A DNA stretch of 64,000 bases from Algoriphagus hitonicola (GTDB lineage Bacteria > Bacteroidota > Bacteroidia > Cytophagales > Cyclobacteriaceae). A model generated the notes under the pieces. It was not told the DNA's origin, searched no databases, and saw nothing but the letters and a program-made list of their open reading frames with translations. The position numbers and the translations under genes are program-made. Within the stretch, counting starts at the first letter, position 1; every line of letters starts with the position of its first letter. The DNA lies in NCBI RefSeq assembly GCF_900113375.1, contig NZ_FOPC01000005.1, positions 124,001 through 188,000 of the forward strand, read 5' to 3'. This document shows, piece after piece, positions 1-9,042 of this stretch.

Positions 1-179
1 ATCCACTGCTCCTTTTTAACATTGAACAGGATCCTGGAGAAAAATTCCCGCTTGAAAATTTAGATGATAATATTATTAAAGAGTTTAAGTCACTCTTTGC
101 AAAGCAGGTGAAAAATGTAGTGCCCACTCAAAGTAAGATTGACAGTAAAATTAATGATAATCAAAATGAAGATTTATAG
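1..179 (+). CDS. Sulfatase, C-terminal end (partial)
   Basis: The window opens inside a reading frame (codons from base 3, stop TAG 177-179) that encodes the last 58 residues of a protein. The stretch LLLFNIEQDPGEKFPL is the typical C-terminal strand of S1-family arylsulfatases, in which the DPGE segment follows the last sheet of the small domain. The tail after it is hydrophilic and asparagine-rich. The catalytic part lies upstream of the window, so substrate and signal peptide cannot be judged. The next gene begins inside this one (ATG 154 or 166), so the two are probably cotranscribed. The assignment rests on a short motif only. Confidence 0.6.
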   Translation, partial: PLLLFNIEQDPGEKFPLENLDDNIIKEFKSLFAKQVKNVVPTQSKIDSKINDNQNEDL

Positions 180-2175
180 ATCATGTAGTATAGTTTTTTT
201 GATACTACTTTTTCCTATTACAGTACTTGGACAAATTGATTATCCATCTGGAAGTGTAGTAAATATTTTGAACTATGGAGCAAATTTAAATGATGGTAAA
301 ACTGATGCCACAGAAGCAATAAACAAAGCCATTAGAGAACACGATCTAGACTTGTTTCAAAGAAAAATCATTTTCTTCCCTGAAGGCACTTATTTGCTTT
401 CTTCTTCAATACATATCGACGCTATAAATCAAGAAAAATTAAATGGAAGTGGAAAATCTATAATATTTCAGGGAGCAGGAAAAAACCATACATATTTTAG
501 ATTAAGGAATAAAACTTTCACTGATAAAGAAAATCCAAAACCGGTTATATCAACAACAGGTTCTGATTCAGTGGTAGAGGGATATACTAATATAGCATTC
601 ATGACAAGTATCTTCGATCTAACAGTAGATATAGGTGAAAACAATCCCGGAGCTATAGGGATTAGATTCATTGCGAACAATCAGGGAGCTATTCGCGATG
701 TTGATATAGTAACTTCAGATAAGGATAATTTAGGCTATACTGCTATAGACATGGAAAGAGCCAAGATTCCAGGTCCTGCTTTAATTAAAAATGTAAATAT
801 CAAGGGTTTTGATTATGGTTTAAGGTTTGGGAGTCTCAATTATGGGATGACTCTTGAGGATGTTAAAATCAGGAATTACAAAATGGCTGGCATTTTCAAC
901 GATGGCCATATTATAAGCGCCAGAAAATTGAAAACTGAGAATGGGAATGGACCTGCTATCATTAATAAGAACAAAGATGGTTTTTTAATATTTATAGATT
1001 CCGAATTCCAGGGGATTGGGCCATCGGGTATTGAAAACTGTGGTGTCCTGAATTTGATAAATGTGGCTTTCTCAGGTTTTGAAAAAATATCAGAAAATAT
1101 CTACGTAGAAGGAAACTTTATTAAAGAGTTTTCATCACACGATGTAAATAAAATTGGTGATTTTAACCAGAAAAATTTCAAGATTCTGGAAACGCCTGAA
1201 GTGATTAGGTCTAATATAAGAAATTGGGTAAATGTATTGGAATTTGGGTATGAGTCAGGAGGAGATGATGCGGGTCCGGCTATCCAAAAAGCAATAGAGT
1301 TTATGAATGAACCCGGGAATTCTGAAATGAATGTTTTGTTTTTCCCATGGGCTGAATACAAAATAGAGACACCAGTCAAAGTTTATGGAAATGTCCTGAA
1401 AATAGACGGGAATTTCGCATCATTTTTTTCTTCAGAAGAAAAGGATTTGGAGGAAAGCGCCATGTTTGCCATTGAATCAACACATTACCCCGAACTTTTT
1501 ATTGAAAGATTCAGTGTTGTTCCACAAAACAGGAGGAAAATGTTCCCGGTTTTTTCTAACTCCAGTGATAAGGATCTAGTATTAAGACATATTTACATTG
1601 GCCACGGTAAAGCGTATGAAAATAATAATGCAAGTGGTACCCTGTTTATAGAGGATGTATGTGCTCTTAGCCAGGTGTATTACACTAAAGTAGAGGATCC
1701 TTTTGAAGAAGCTCAACCTCAATTTGAATTTGGAAATCAAACTGTTTTTGCCAGACAATTAGACACTGAACAGAGATATACTCATCTTCAATCAGACGGG
1801 GGTAATCTCTGGATTTTGGGCATAAAAACTGAAGAGCCGGGAGTTGTTATTGAGGCTAAAAATGGAGCTAATGTATGGTTATATGGGGGTACAATACTTC
1901 CTTCCTTCAAAGATATTGGCGATCCTATTTTTAAGATTAGTAATTCGGATGCCACAGTGTTTGCAGTGGAGCATATAATTAAACCCAAATACGAAGTTTT
2001 GGCATTTTACAACAAAATAATTGAAACAGTGAATCGGGATTCTCCTCCTTTAATAATGTATAAAAATGAATTTTTTCAAAGAAATGAGTTTGGTTCAATA
2101 GTTCAAATTATTGTTTCTTCCAAAAATTTTTTAGATAGTGGTACAGTCAGGCCTCAAAGAAAAACACCAATATAA
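166..2175 (+). CDS. Pectate-lyase-superfamily protein with two beta-helix units, secreted
   Basis: About 669 residues. The N-terminus (MKIYRSCSIVFLILLFPI...VLGQ) is a signal peptide, so the protein leaves the cytoplasm. Two copies of the N-terminal signature of pectate_lyase_3/GH28-like right-handed beta-helix proteins are visible: VNILNYGANLNDGKTDAT near residue 35 and WVNVLEFGYESGGDDAG near residue 360, each followed by an amphipathic helix (AINKAI, AIQKAI) and short strands rich in N, D and G. Two such units resemble the GH55-type double-helix layout, but I cannot name the enzyme class or substrate. ATG 166 was chosen because it leads directly into the signal peptide; ATG 154 and TTG 139 are in frame. 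It overlaps the upstream sulfatase end and is followed after one base by the GH36-like gene, so it belongs to a polysaccharide-degradation operon. Confidence 0.75.
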   Translation: MKIYRSCSIVFLILLFPITVLGQIDYPSGSVVNILNYGANLNDGKTDATEAINKAIREHDLDLFQRKIIFFPEGTYLLSSSIHIDAINQEKLNGSGKSIIFQGAGKNHTYFRLRNKTFTDKENPKPVISTTGSDSVVEGYTNIAFMTSIFDLTVDIGENNPGAIGIRFIANNQGAIRDVDIVTSDKDNLGYTAIDMERAKIPGPALIKNVNIKGFDYGLRFGSLNYGMTLEDVKIRNYKMAGIFNDGHIISARKLKTENGNGPAIINKNKDGFLIFIDSEFQGIGPSGIENCGVLNLINVAFSGFEKISENIYVEGNFIKEFSSHDVNKIGDFNQKNFKILETPEVIRSNIRNWVNVLEFGYESGGDDAGPAIQKAIEFMNEPGNSEMNVLFFPWAEYKIETPVKVYGNVLKIDGNFASFFSSEEKDLEESAMFAIESTHYPELFIERFSVVPQNRRKMFPVFSNSSDKDLVLRHIYIGHGKAYENNNASGTLFIEDVCALSQVYYTKVEDPFEEAQPQFEFGNQTVFARQLDTEQRYTHLQSDGGNLWILGIKTEEPGVVIEAKNGANVWLYGGTILPSFKDIGDPIFKISNSDATVFAVEHIIKPKYEVLAFYNKIIETVNRDSPPLIMYKNEFFQRNEFGSIVQIIVSSKNFLDSGTVRPQRKTPI

Positions 2176-2176
2176 A

Positions 2177-4306
2177 ATGATTCCATCTTTCTATGAAGGT
2201 TTGTATTTTGGTAAGATAAAATTGGTGTTTTTCTGCGTGCTGTTTATCAATTTCAGATCTTCACTTTCATTTACTGTTTCAAAGGATTCCATATATAATT
2301 TCACCTATCAAGAAGCAACTGCCTCCCTTAAAAATGATATATTAAAATTGACAACAGGAAAAGTTGAAAGGACGCTACTTTGGACTGATATGGGCTTCAG
2401 GACAATTGGCTTGCTTGATATTGAAAATAAGATTGAATGGGCTGATTTGAAAAGTAATCACCTTTCGGATTGGGAAAATCCTTTAAAAGAGGGTTTAAAA
2501 TATAGAGGTTTTATAAAAAATGTGAAGTTTACTGTATCAAATGATGAGAGCTTTTCATCAAATCATTTATTGGTTTCGATTTTGATAGGTTATGGAGATT
2601 TACTTGAGATTAAATATGTGTCCAGACTTTATCCAAAAGCTTCGGGAATTTATACGCATCTGGAGATCAGAAAATTGAAAGAGGATACTGAATTATCCTA
2701 TGCTCTTGATAATACCTTTAAAGAATACTATGGATCTACACAACTTCAAAAATCTATAAGATCAGAATATATACCGATTGATTTTTCTAAACCAACTGAC
2801 CGTATGTACTGGGGATATAGAAATGACCCAGGGCATACAGTGAATACCTTTAGTATGCTTAGGGAGGAAAAGTTTGCCGGTTTTCCTTTGTTTCAGGCTG
2901 AGTGGAATAATTGGGCAAGTGGTATGGTTGTATCTAAAGATAATTTCTCTTTAACCGTAATAAAACAATCCAGTAAAACTTCCAATAATAGTGGCCACGA
3001 AACAGGACAGTTTTTCAGTTCTCAGAATGGTTTAGAAGTAACCGGCTGGGGATTAAAACCGGAGGAAATTACTCAAGAGTTTAGAAGTACTTGGCCCACA
3101 TGGATCATAGTATCCAGTGGAGATCAACCAAGCAGACAGCTATCAATCAAATCCTTTGATAGGTCAGTGTTCCCGATTGACTTAGACCGTGATGCTGTTA
3201 CCATTATAGATACTTGGGGTAGCGATTTCAGGGAGGATAATCCTACCAAATTGTTCGGAAGAGAAAATTCCCATTTTGATGTTGTGTCAAAGGAAATAGT
3301 TAATGCATCTACTCTAGGGATAGATATTGTAAGAATTGATGATGGCTGGCAGAATGGAAAGACCTTTACAACGAACAACTGGTATCCTAATAAAGACATG
3401 GGATATGCAGATGACTGGCGTAATGTAAAAGAACTAGCCGATGCACACAATGTAGGTCTAGGGCTCTGGGCAAATATTCGGATGATAAGTAGAGATGAAT
3501 TGTTTAAAATTCAGAAAGACCTTGAGCCAAAAACTTGGAAGTTCGATTTTGACCTGATCCATAATTGGGAAACATTCGATCAAAGGATGAGGCTTGCTAG
3601 AAATTTGGTAAAATCTTCTGGATTCAAAACACAAATTGCATGGTGTCCAGAATATAATGATTCTAGGTATGGTTGGTATAGTAAAGCAAGAAGTGTAGGA
3701 CCCATGTTTTTCCAGAATATACAAAATAACCTTCCAGAGCATGTCATTTATGTTCCATACGTCTCCCTGAGACATCATTGGAATTTTTCCAAATACTATA
3801 ATCTTAACAAACTTCAATGTAACATCCAAAATCCCGCTTTGACAAACAAAAATCTGTCAGATGCCCAATTTCATGATATTGGTTATGCTACTGCTATATC
3901 CTTAGCAGGGGCTCCGGTTTATTTTATGCTCACTCAGTTACTTACTGATAGGCAAATGGCAAAAACAAAAGAATTATTGGAATTTTATAATGCCGAAAAA
4001 AGGGAAATGTTTTCAACGTTTGTTTTTCCTCTTGGCAATGAACCCGATAATAAATCATGGACTGGTTTCCAGCTCCATAATCCGGAAAAGAATTCGGGCT
4101 ATTTTCTGATTTTCAGAGAACTACACAGTTCTGAATCATCTAAAGAATTAAATGTCTACTTTTTAGATGAAAAGAAATATCAAATAACTGACCTCATTTC
4201 CGGCAATCAACCATCACCATCTCAAGGTAAAGGGGATATTATGGAAATAGAAATTCCTGAAGTTGCCTCCTTTAGATTCTTGAGATATAAAATTGTAGAA
4301 AATTAA
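2177..4306 (+). CDS. GH36-like alpha-galactosidase, secreted
   Basis: 709 residues from ATG 2177, one base after the previous stop; the longer frame from 2138 would overlap that gene. A hydrophobic stretch (KLVFFCVLFINF) near the start acts as signal peptide or anchor. The centre carries clan GH-D alpha-galactosidase barrel features: VRIDDGWQ (D388/D389), a downstream GLWANIR strand, WKFDFD with D457 as likely nucleophile, and WCPEYNDSRYGW with D495 as candidate acid/base, in the place where classical GH36 enzymes have a C-rich SxGR-D motif. The first 300 residues would be the beta-sandwich domain of GH36. The divergent acid/base loop means the substrate may not be a simple alpha-galactoside. 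Sulfatase genes on both sides suggest galactose-containing sulfated glycans; this is inference. Confidence 0.7.
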   Translation: MIPSFYEGLYFGKIKLVFFCVLFINFRSSLSFTVSKDSIYNFTYQEATASLKNDILKLTTGKVERTLLWTDMGFRTIGLLDIENKIEWADLKSNHLSDWENPLKEGLKYRGFIKNVKFTVSNDESFSSNHLLVSILIGYGDLLEIKYVSRLYPKASGIYTHLEIRKLKEDTELSYALDNTFKEYYGSTQLQKSIRSEYIPIDFSKPTDRMYWGYRNDPGHTVNTFSMLREEKFAGFPLFQAEWNNWASGMVVSKDNFSLTVIKQSSKTSNNSGHETGQFFSSQNGLEVTGWGLKPEEITQEFRSTWPTWIIVSSGDQPSRQLSIKSFDRSVFPIDLDRDAVTIIDTWGSDFREDNPTKLFGRENSHFDVVSKEIVNASTLGIDIVRIDDGWQNGKTFTTNNWYPNKDMGYADDWRNVKELADAHNVGLGLWANIRMISRDELFKIQKDLEPKTWKFDFDLIHNWETFDQRMRLARNLVKSSGFKTQIAWCPEYNDSRYGWYSKARSVGPMFFQNIQNNLPEHVIYVPYVSLRHHWNFSKYYNLNKLQCNIQNPALTNKNLSDAQFHDIGYATAISLAGAPVYFMLTQLLTDRQMAKTKELLEFYNAEKREMFSTFVFPLGNEPDNKSWTGFQLHNPEKNSGYFLIFRELHSSESSKELNVYFLDEKKYQITDLISGNQPSPSQGKGDIMEIEIPEVASFRFLRYKIVEN

Positions 4307-4315
4307 GCCGTCAAT

Positions 4316-5998
4316 ATGAATGTTCCTCGAAATAAAAATCTTTTAGTTACACTACTGATTTTCACCCTACTATCTGGGAGATTGAGCGCGCAGGATAGGC
4401 CCAATATCCTATGGATTTCGGTAGAAGATATTGGACCCATGTTGGCTCCTTATGGAGACAGTACTGCTTATACACCTAATATCAATTGGCTTGCCAATGA
4501 GGGAGTGGTTTATGAGAATGCCTATGCCACTGTTGGAGTATGTGCCCCGAGTAGAAGCAGTATCATCACGGGGATGTATCCGACCAGAATCGGAACTCAT
4601 AACATGAGGACAGGAGCGCCTTATGGGTTTACACAACCCGAAAATGAAAGCTATAAAACTTATTATGGTCAACGGGATATCTTAAATAGAGAAATTCCAC
4701 AGTATTCGGCTGTTCCTCCTGAATATGTCAAATGTTTTACCGAGTATTTGAGAGAAGGGGGTTACTTCACGTCCAATAATGATAAATGTGATTATCAATT
4801 TAATTCCCCGATCACAGCATGGGATGAAAATGGATCAGATGCCCATTACCTAAACCGGGAAAAGAATCAACCTTTCTTTTCAGTATTCAACAGAATGATC
4901 ACTCATGAATCCAGAGTTTTCATGAAAGAAAATGATCTTATGTTGGTGGACACATCCAAATTAAACATACCGGGTTATTTTCCCGACATACCCATAGTAA
5001 GAAGGGACCTCGGACGGGTTTATTCAAACATTATGGAACTAGATTCTGAAATAGGAGATATTCTAGACACCCTTAGAGCTCATAAACTGTTGAATAAAAC
5101 AATTATCATTTTATGGTCGGATCATGGTGGCCCATTATTGAGGCAGAAAAGAGCTATTGGTAACTCCGGATTGAGGGTTCCACTCATCATACGATATCCT
5201 GACGGACATTTAGCAGGCACCAGGGATAGCTCCATAGTTTCATTGATGGACTTGGGGCCTACAGTATTATCCTTGGCGGGTATAAATCCTCCTTCCTATA
5301 TGGATGGGAAAGCTTTTGCCGGACCTTTTAAAAGCGTGGCTCCCAGAAAATATTCTTTCGGATCAGCTGATCGCTTCGATGAAGCCATAGATATGAGTAG
5401 ATCGGTAATAGATGGCCGTTTTGTATATATTAAAAATTTTAGACCTCAGCTGCCTTTACTCCCTAGAATAGCCTACAGGGAACAAGTTAAAATGAACAGT
5501 ACATTGATAGAAATGAATCAGGCAGGATTACTTTCAGGTGACCATGCGTATATGTTTATGAAAACAAAGCCAGTGGAAGAATTATATGACTTGCTTTCAG
5601 ATCCATATGAGCTTAAAAACCTAGCCCAACTACCGGGGTACGATAATAAATTAGGTGAATTAAGAAATGCGCTTGCCTCCTGGCAAATGGAAATCGGAGA
5701 CCTTGGATTTGTTCCTGAATATGACCTCATCCAGATGATGTGGCCGGGACTAAAGCAGCCTAAAACTTCAAAGGTTGTTTTTGTCACTGAAAAAGATTTC
5801 CTGCAACTTAAAAGTGATACAAAAGGAGCGAGTATCGCTTATCAGATCAATGAAGAAATAGGAGGGGATAAATGGAGATTATACCATGGCAATCTCAAAT
5901 CACAAACTATACAAAATATTGTGGCAAGGGCAGTTCGATTGGGATACAAAACCTCTGAAATAACTTCTTGGCATCAAAATGAGAAAACCGGTGAATAA
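4316..5998 (+). CDS. S1-family sulfatase (formylglycine type), exported
   Basis: 560 residues with a clear signal peptide ending in RLSAQ. The alkaline-phosphatase-fold start RPNILWISVEDIG supplies metal-binding E37/D38. The sulfatase signature GVCAPSRSS follows, with C76 as the residue converted to formylglycine, then GMYPTRIGTHNMRT; a second metal site lies at WSDHGG (D269, H270). VEDI together with GVCAPSRS resembles the N-sulfoglucosamine sulfohydrolase-like branch of S1, but the substrate cannot be fixed from sequence. Activity would need a formylglycine-generating or anaerobic maturase enzyme encoded outside the window. The gene starts 9 bases after the GH36-like gene, and the next gene begins at its end, so they look cotranscribed. 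The C-terminal 60 residues (after LIQMMWPGLKQP) form an extra domain rich in strands and K/S that I do not recognise. Confidence 0.88.
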   Translation: MNVPRNKNLLVTLLIFTLLSGRLSAQDRPNILWISVEDIGPMLAPYGDSTAYTPNINWLANEGVVYENAYATVGVCAPSRSSIITGMYPTRIGTHNMRTGAPYGFTQPENESYKTYYGQRDILNREIPQYSAVPPEYVKCFTEYLREGGYFTSNNDKCDYQFNSPITAWDENGSDAHYLNREKNQPFFSVFNRMITHESRVFMKENDLMLVDTSKLNIPGYFPDIPIVRRDLGRVYSNIMELDSEIGDILDTLRAHKLLNKTIIILWSDHGGPLLRQKRAIGNSGLRVPLIIRYPDGHLAGTRDSSIVSLMDLGPTVLSLAGINPPSYMDGKAFAGPFKSVAPRKYSFGSADRFDEAIDMSRSVIDGRFVYIKNFRPQLPLLPRIAYREQVKMNSTLIEMNQAGLLSGDHAYMFMKTKPVEELYDLLSDPYELKNLAQLPGYDNKLGELRNALASWQMEIGDLGFVPEYDLIQMMWPGLKQPKTSKVVFVTEKDFLQLKSDTKGASIAYQINEEIGGDKWRLYHGNLKSQTIQNIVARAVRLGYKTSEITSWHQNEKTGE

Positions 5999-6005
5999 CA
6001 AATTG

Positions 6006-7268
6006 ATGACAAACAAAACGAAAAAGCTAAATATAGGTGTGTTGCCAATCCTGATTTTTCTGCTTGTTACAGGATCAGTTCAGGCCCAAACGGTAAATGA
6101 ATTGGTTGGGAGAGGTGGATTGTCAAGTTTTATCAAAAAGGTTAAGACTAATAACCATATCAGTATAGCCTATTTAGGGGGTTCAATTACCGAAGCGCAA
6201 GGTTGGAGGGAACATTCCTTTGAATTTTTTAAAGAAAGATATCCTAACACTTTTTTCAATCAAATAAATGCTGCAATTGGGGGGACAGGTTCGGAGTTTG
6301 GCGCATATCGTTTACAGGAACATGTTTTGGTCCATCAGCCTGATTTGGTTTTCGTGGAATTTGCCGTTAATGACAATACCGTAGCTGAAGATAAAATCAT
6401 TCAAGCTATTGAAGGAATTGTCCTTCAGATTAAGCAAAACAATCCTGAGACTGACATCTGTTTTGTATATACTATCATGGAAGGTTTTCTTGAGAATGAA
6501 AAACATGGTCAACTTCCTGATTCAAAATTAGCTATGGAAAAAGTGGCAAAACACTACGGTATACCAACCATAAATTTCGGTTATGAGGTAAGTAAAAGGG
6601 TGGTTGAAAATTCCTTGATTTTTACTGGTAAGCATTTTTATAAAGATTCCATTCCGGTTTTTAGCGCTGACGGCGTTCATCCATTTTTTGAAACAGGACA
6701 TGCGATTTATGCTGAAATATTTGAGAGGTCTATGGAAAAGCTCTTATCAAACTATTTACCTGTTGCGGATTCCACCGCAGGTCGTCTCCATCCATCACCC
6801 TTGATTATTTCTAGGTGTGTTACACCAGATCCAAAATATCTTGAAGGGAAATGGTCGTCTTTTAATCCGAAAAAAACAGAGGGTTTTGAAAAATTCTCCA
6901 GGTTTTTAGATTCCATTTATTTACCATCAGAAGAGAGTGCTTATTTGCAGATAGAATTTAAGGGTACTTCAATCGGTTTTGTGGATATCATAGGTCCCGA
7001 GGCTGGAGCCTTGATAATCGAAGTGGATGGAAAGAAGAATTCAAATAAAGTAAGGTTCGACGAATACGGTAATTTTAGACGGATTAGTTATTTCCTCATA
7101 GAGGATTTAGAAGATAGGGTACATCAAGTGGTTATAAAAATCGACCCTAAAAAGTTTGATAAAGAAGCCATATTAAATAAAAGAAAGATAAGTGTAAATG
7201 ATCCGGCTATGTATAAAAATCAGACCTGGCATCTGGGTAAAATTTTAGTCAACGGGGTTCTGCTATAA
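6006..7268 (+). CDS. SGNH/GDSL-type carbohydrate esterase, exported
   Basis: 420 residues from ATG 6006 (MTNKTKKLNIGVLPILIFLL...VQAQ, signal peptide); an in-frame ATG at 5979 overlaps the sulfatase by 20 bases and is less likely. All SGNH blocks are visible: AYLGGSITEA (block I serine, S60), GGTGSEFG (block II glycine), FVEFAVND (block III asparagine) and SADGVHP (block V Asp and His). The last 150 residues form a beta-rich domain (GTSIGFVDIIGPEAGALIIEVDG) as in esterases with a jelly-roll appendage. Likely job: removing acetyl or similar esters from the glycan attacked by the neighbouring hydrolases and sulfatases. GGSIT replaces the textbook GDS, which is common in carbohydrate-active members. 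Confidence 0.82.
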   Translation: MTNKTKKLNIGVLPILIFLLVTGSVQAQTVNELVGRGGLSSFIKKVKTNNHISIAYLGGSITEAQGWREHSFEFFKERYPNTFFNQINAAIGGTGSEFGAYRLQEHVLVHQPDLVFVEFAVNDNTVAEDKIIQAIEGIVLQIKQNNPETDICFVYTIMEGFLENEKHGQLPDSKLAMEKVAKHYGIPTINFGYEVSKRVVENSLIFTGKHFYKDSIPVFSADGVHPFFETGHAIYAEIFERSMEKLLSNYLPVADSTAGRLHPSPLIISRCVTPDPKYLEGKWSSFNPKKTEGFEKFSRFLDSIYLPSEESAYLQIEFKGTSIGFVDIIGPEAGALIIEVDGKKNSNKVRFDEYGNFRRISYFLIEDLEDRVHQVVIKIDPKKFDKEAILNKRKISVNDPAMYKNQTWHLGKILVNGVLL

Positions 7269-7421
7269 GTCATGATAGGAATAGGTCAAAAAAATAATGT
7301 CGTGGACCAATTATGTTACTTACGGTAAGATTTCTAATAATAAGGAAACATCCTGATTCATAACAATGGGTTACTCAGCAAGTAATATGCCTAGGATTAT
7401 ATTTAAGATTACATTAAATGA

Positions 7422-8903
7422 ATGAGAATGAACTTTAGAAGATCTACCATTATAATGATTTTTATTGCCTGGGTTTTATCTTTTGATACTATGGCCCAAG
7501 TTAAAGAGGGGATCTATAATGAAAAGTTTAGGCCTCAGATTCACTTTTCACCTCCTAGTAAATGGATGAATGATCCCAATGGATTGGTGTATTTGGATGG
7601 TGAATATCATTTATTCTACCAATACAACCCTAATGGAAATACTTGGGGTCCCATGCATTGGGGACATGCAATTTCAAAGGATTTAGTCTACTGGCAACAT
7701 TTACCCATAGCACTTTACCCAGATGAGCATGGAATGATTTTTTCAGGATCAGCTGTCTATGATGAAAATAACACTTCTGGTTTAGGGACTGCCGAGAATC
7801 CTCCCTTGGTGGCTATATTTACCTACCATGATTCAGAGGCCAAAAAATCAGGAGAAGAAGATGTTCAATCTCAGGGAATCGCCTTCAGTACAAGAGGTAG
7901 AAGTTGGACTAAATTCAGTCAAAATCCTGTATTGTCTAATTCGGGAAGACCGGATTTTCGAGACCCTAAAGTTATTTGGGTAAACAATAAATGGGTTATG
8001 TCCATTGCGGTGAAGGATAAAATCCAATTTTTCTCTTCTCCCAATTTAATTAATTGGACTTTTGAAAGTGATTTCAATCCAGAATGGGCCAATTATGAAG
8101 GAGTTTGGAAATGTCCGGACCTCTTTCCTTTGACTTTACCGAGTGGAGAAGAGAAATGGATCTTATTGGTGAGTGTAATAAGTGGTGGTCCACAAAAAGG
8201 TTCTGCCACCCAATATTTCATTGGTGATTTTGATGGTAAAACCTTTACGACCGATCTTTCACAAATTCGATGGTTGGATTACGGTGCTGATAATTATGCT
8301 GGAGTGACTTGGTCAAATATACCCGACGCAGATGGCAGAAGAATTTTTATAGGTTGGATGAGCAACTGGTACTATGCACAAAAGACCCCTACTTCTCCGT
8401 GGCGGTCTGCCATGACGCTTCCTCGAGAGTTGAAGCTGATTGGAACTGATAAAAAATTTGCTTTAAAGTCTTCTCCTATTGATGAATTAAATAAGCTTAG
8501 AAAGACTAGTCAATATAAATATGGATCAGTCATTTCCCTTGAAGAACCATTGGTAGAGCTTGAACTTGTGCCTGAATTGAATGACTTTTCCATTTCTTTT
8601 TCCAACATTAAGGGCGAAATAGTAACATTGAACAAGTCTGGCGATGACCTTTCTTTTGATAGGTCCAATTCTGGGAAGGTAGATTTTCAAAACGGTTTTG
8701 GGGCCGTCCACCATGTAGCCTTAGAGGGTCTGGACATATATCAGGTCCAGATATTTCTAGATAATTCCTCCCAAGAGATTTTTATCAATGGGGGACAGGT
8801 AACGCTGACAAATCTACTATTTCCAAATGAATCTTATGATAAAGTAACCTTGCAGGGTTTTAAAGATAAATTTACACTTCACTACCTATCTTCTATCTGG
8901 TAA
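7422..8903 (+). CDS. GH32-family protein (levanase/fructan hydrolase-like) with altered acid/base residue
   Basis: 493 residues with signal peptide (...DTMAQ). GH32 landmarks: FRPQIHFSPPSKWMNDPNG with nucleophile D51, FRDPK with the transition-state Asp D181, then the acid/base motif. That last motif normally reads W-E-C-P-D; here codons 229-233 read W-K-C-P-D (tgg aaa tgt ccg gac), so K230 stands in for the catalytic glutamate. The five-bladed propeller pattern and a C-terminal beta-sandwich (from about residue 370) are otherwise normal, and length is usual for the family. It lies 153 bases after the esterase gene, so it may have its own promoter. Either it is a non-hydrolytic or substrate-binding relative, or another residue serves as acid. 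Family membership is sure, activity is not. Confidence 0.85.
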   Translation: MRMNFRRSTIIMIFIAWVLSFDTMAQVKEGIYNEKFRPQIHFSPPSKWMNDPNGLVYLDGEYHLFYQYNPNGNTWGPMHWGHAISKDLVYWQHLPIALYPDEHGMIFSGSAVYDENNTSGLGTAENPPLVAIFTYHDSEAKKSGEEDVQSQGIAFSTRGRSWTKFSQNPVLSNSGRPDFRDPKVIWVNNKWVMSIAVKDKIQFFSSPNLINWTFESDFNPEWANYEGVWKCPDLFPLTLPSGEEKWILLVSVISGGPQKGSATQYFIGDFDGKTFTTDLSQIRWLDYGADNYAGVTWSNIPDADGRRIFIGWMSNWYYAQKTPTSPWRSAMTLPRELKLIGTDKKFALKSSPIDELNKLRKTSQYKYGSVISLEEPLVELELVPELNDFSISFSNIKGEIVTLNKSGDDLSFDRSNSGKVDFQNGFGAVHHVALEGLDIYQVQIFLDNSSQEIFINGGQVTLTNLLFPNESYDKVTLQGFKDKFTLHYLSSIW

Positions 8904-9042
8904 AGGGAAATTCATCTAATACTTGAGAATATTTTAAGGAGGATATTGGATTTGCACACCCTATATTTAATGAGATGAAAAAAATAATCAAACAGTTAAG
9001 AATGAAGCCGGCCGGTGATCTTGCTTATGAAATTGAAAAGAC

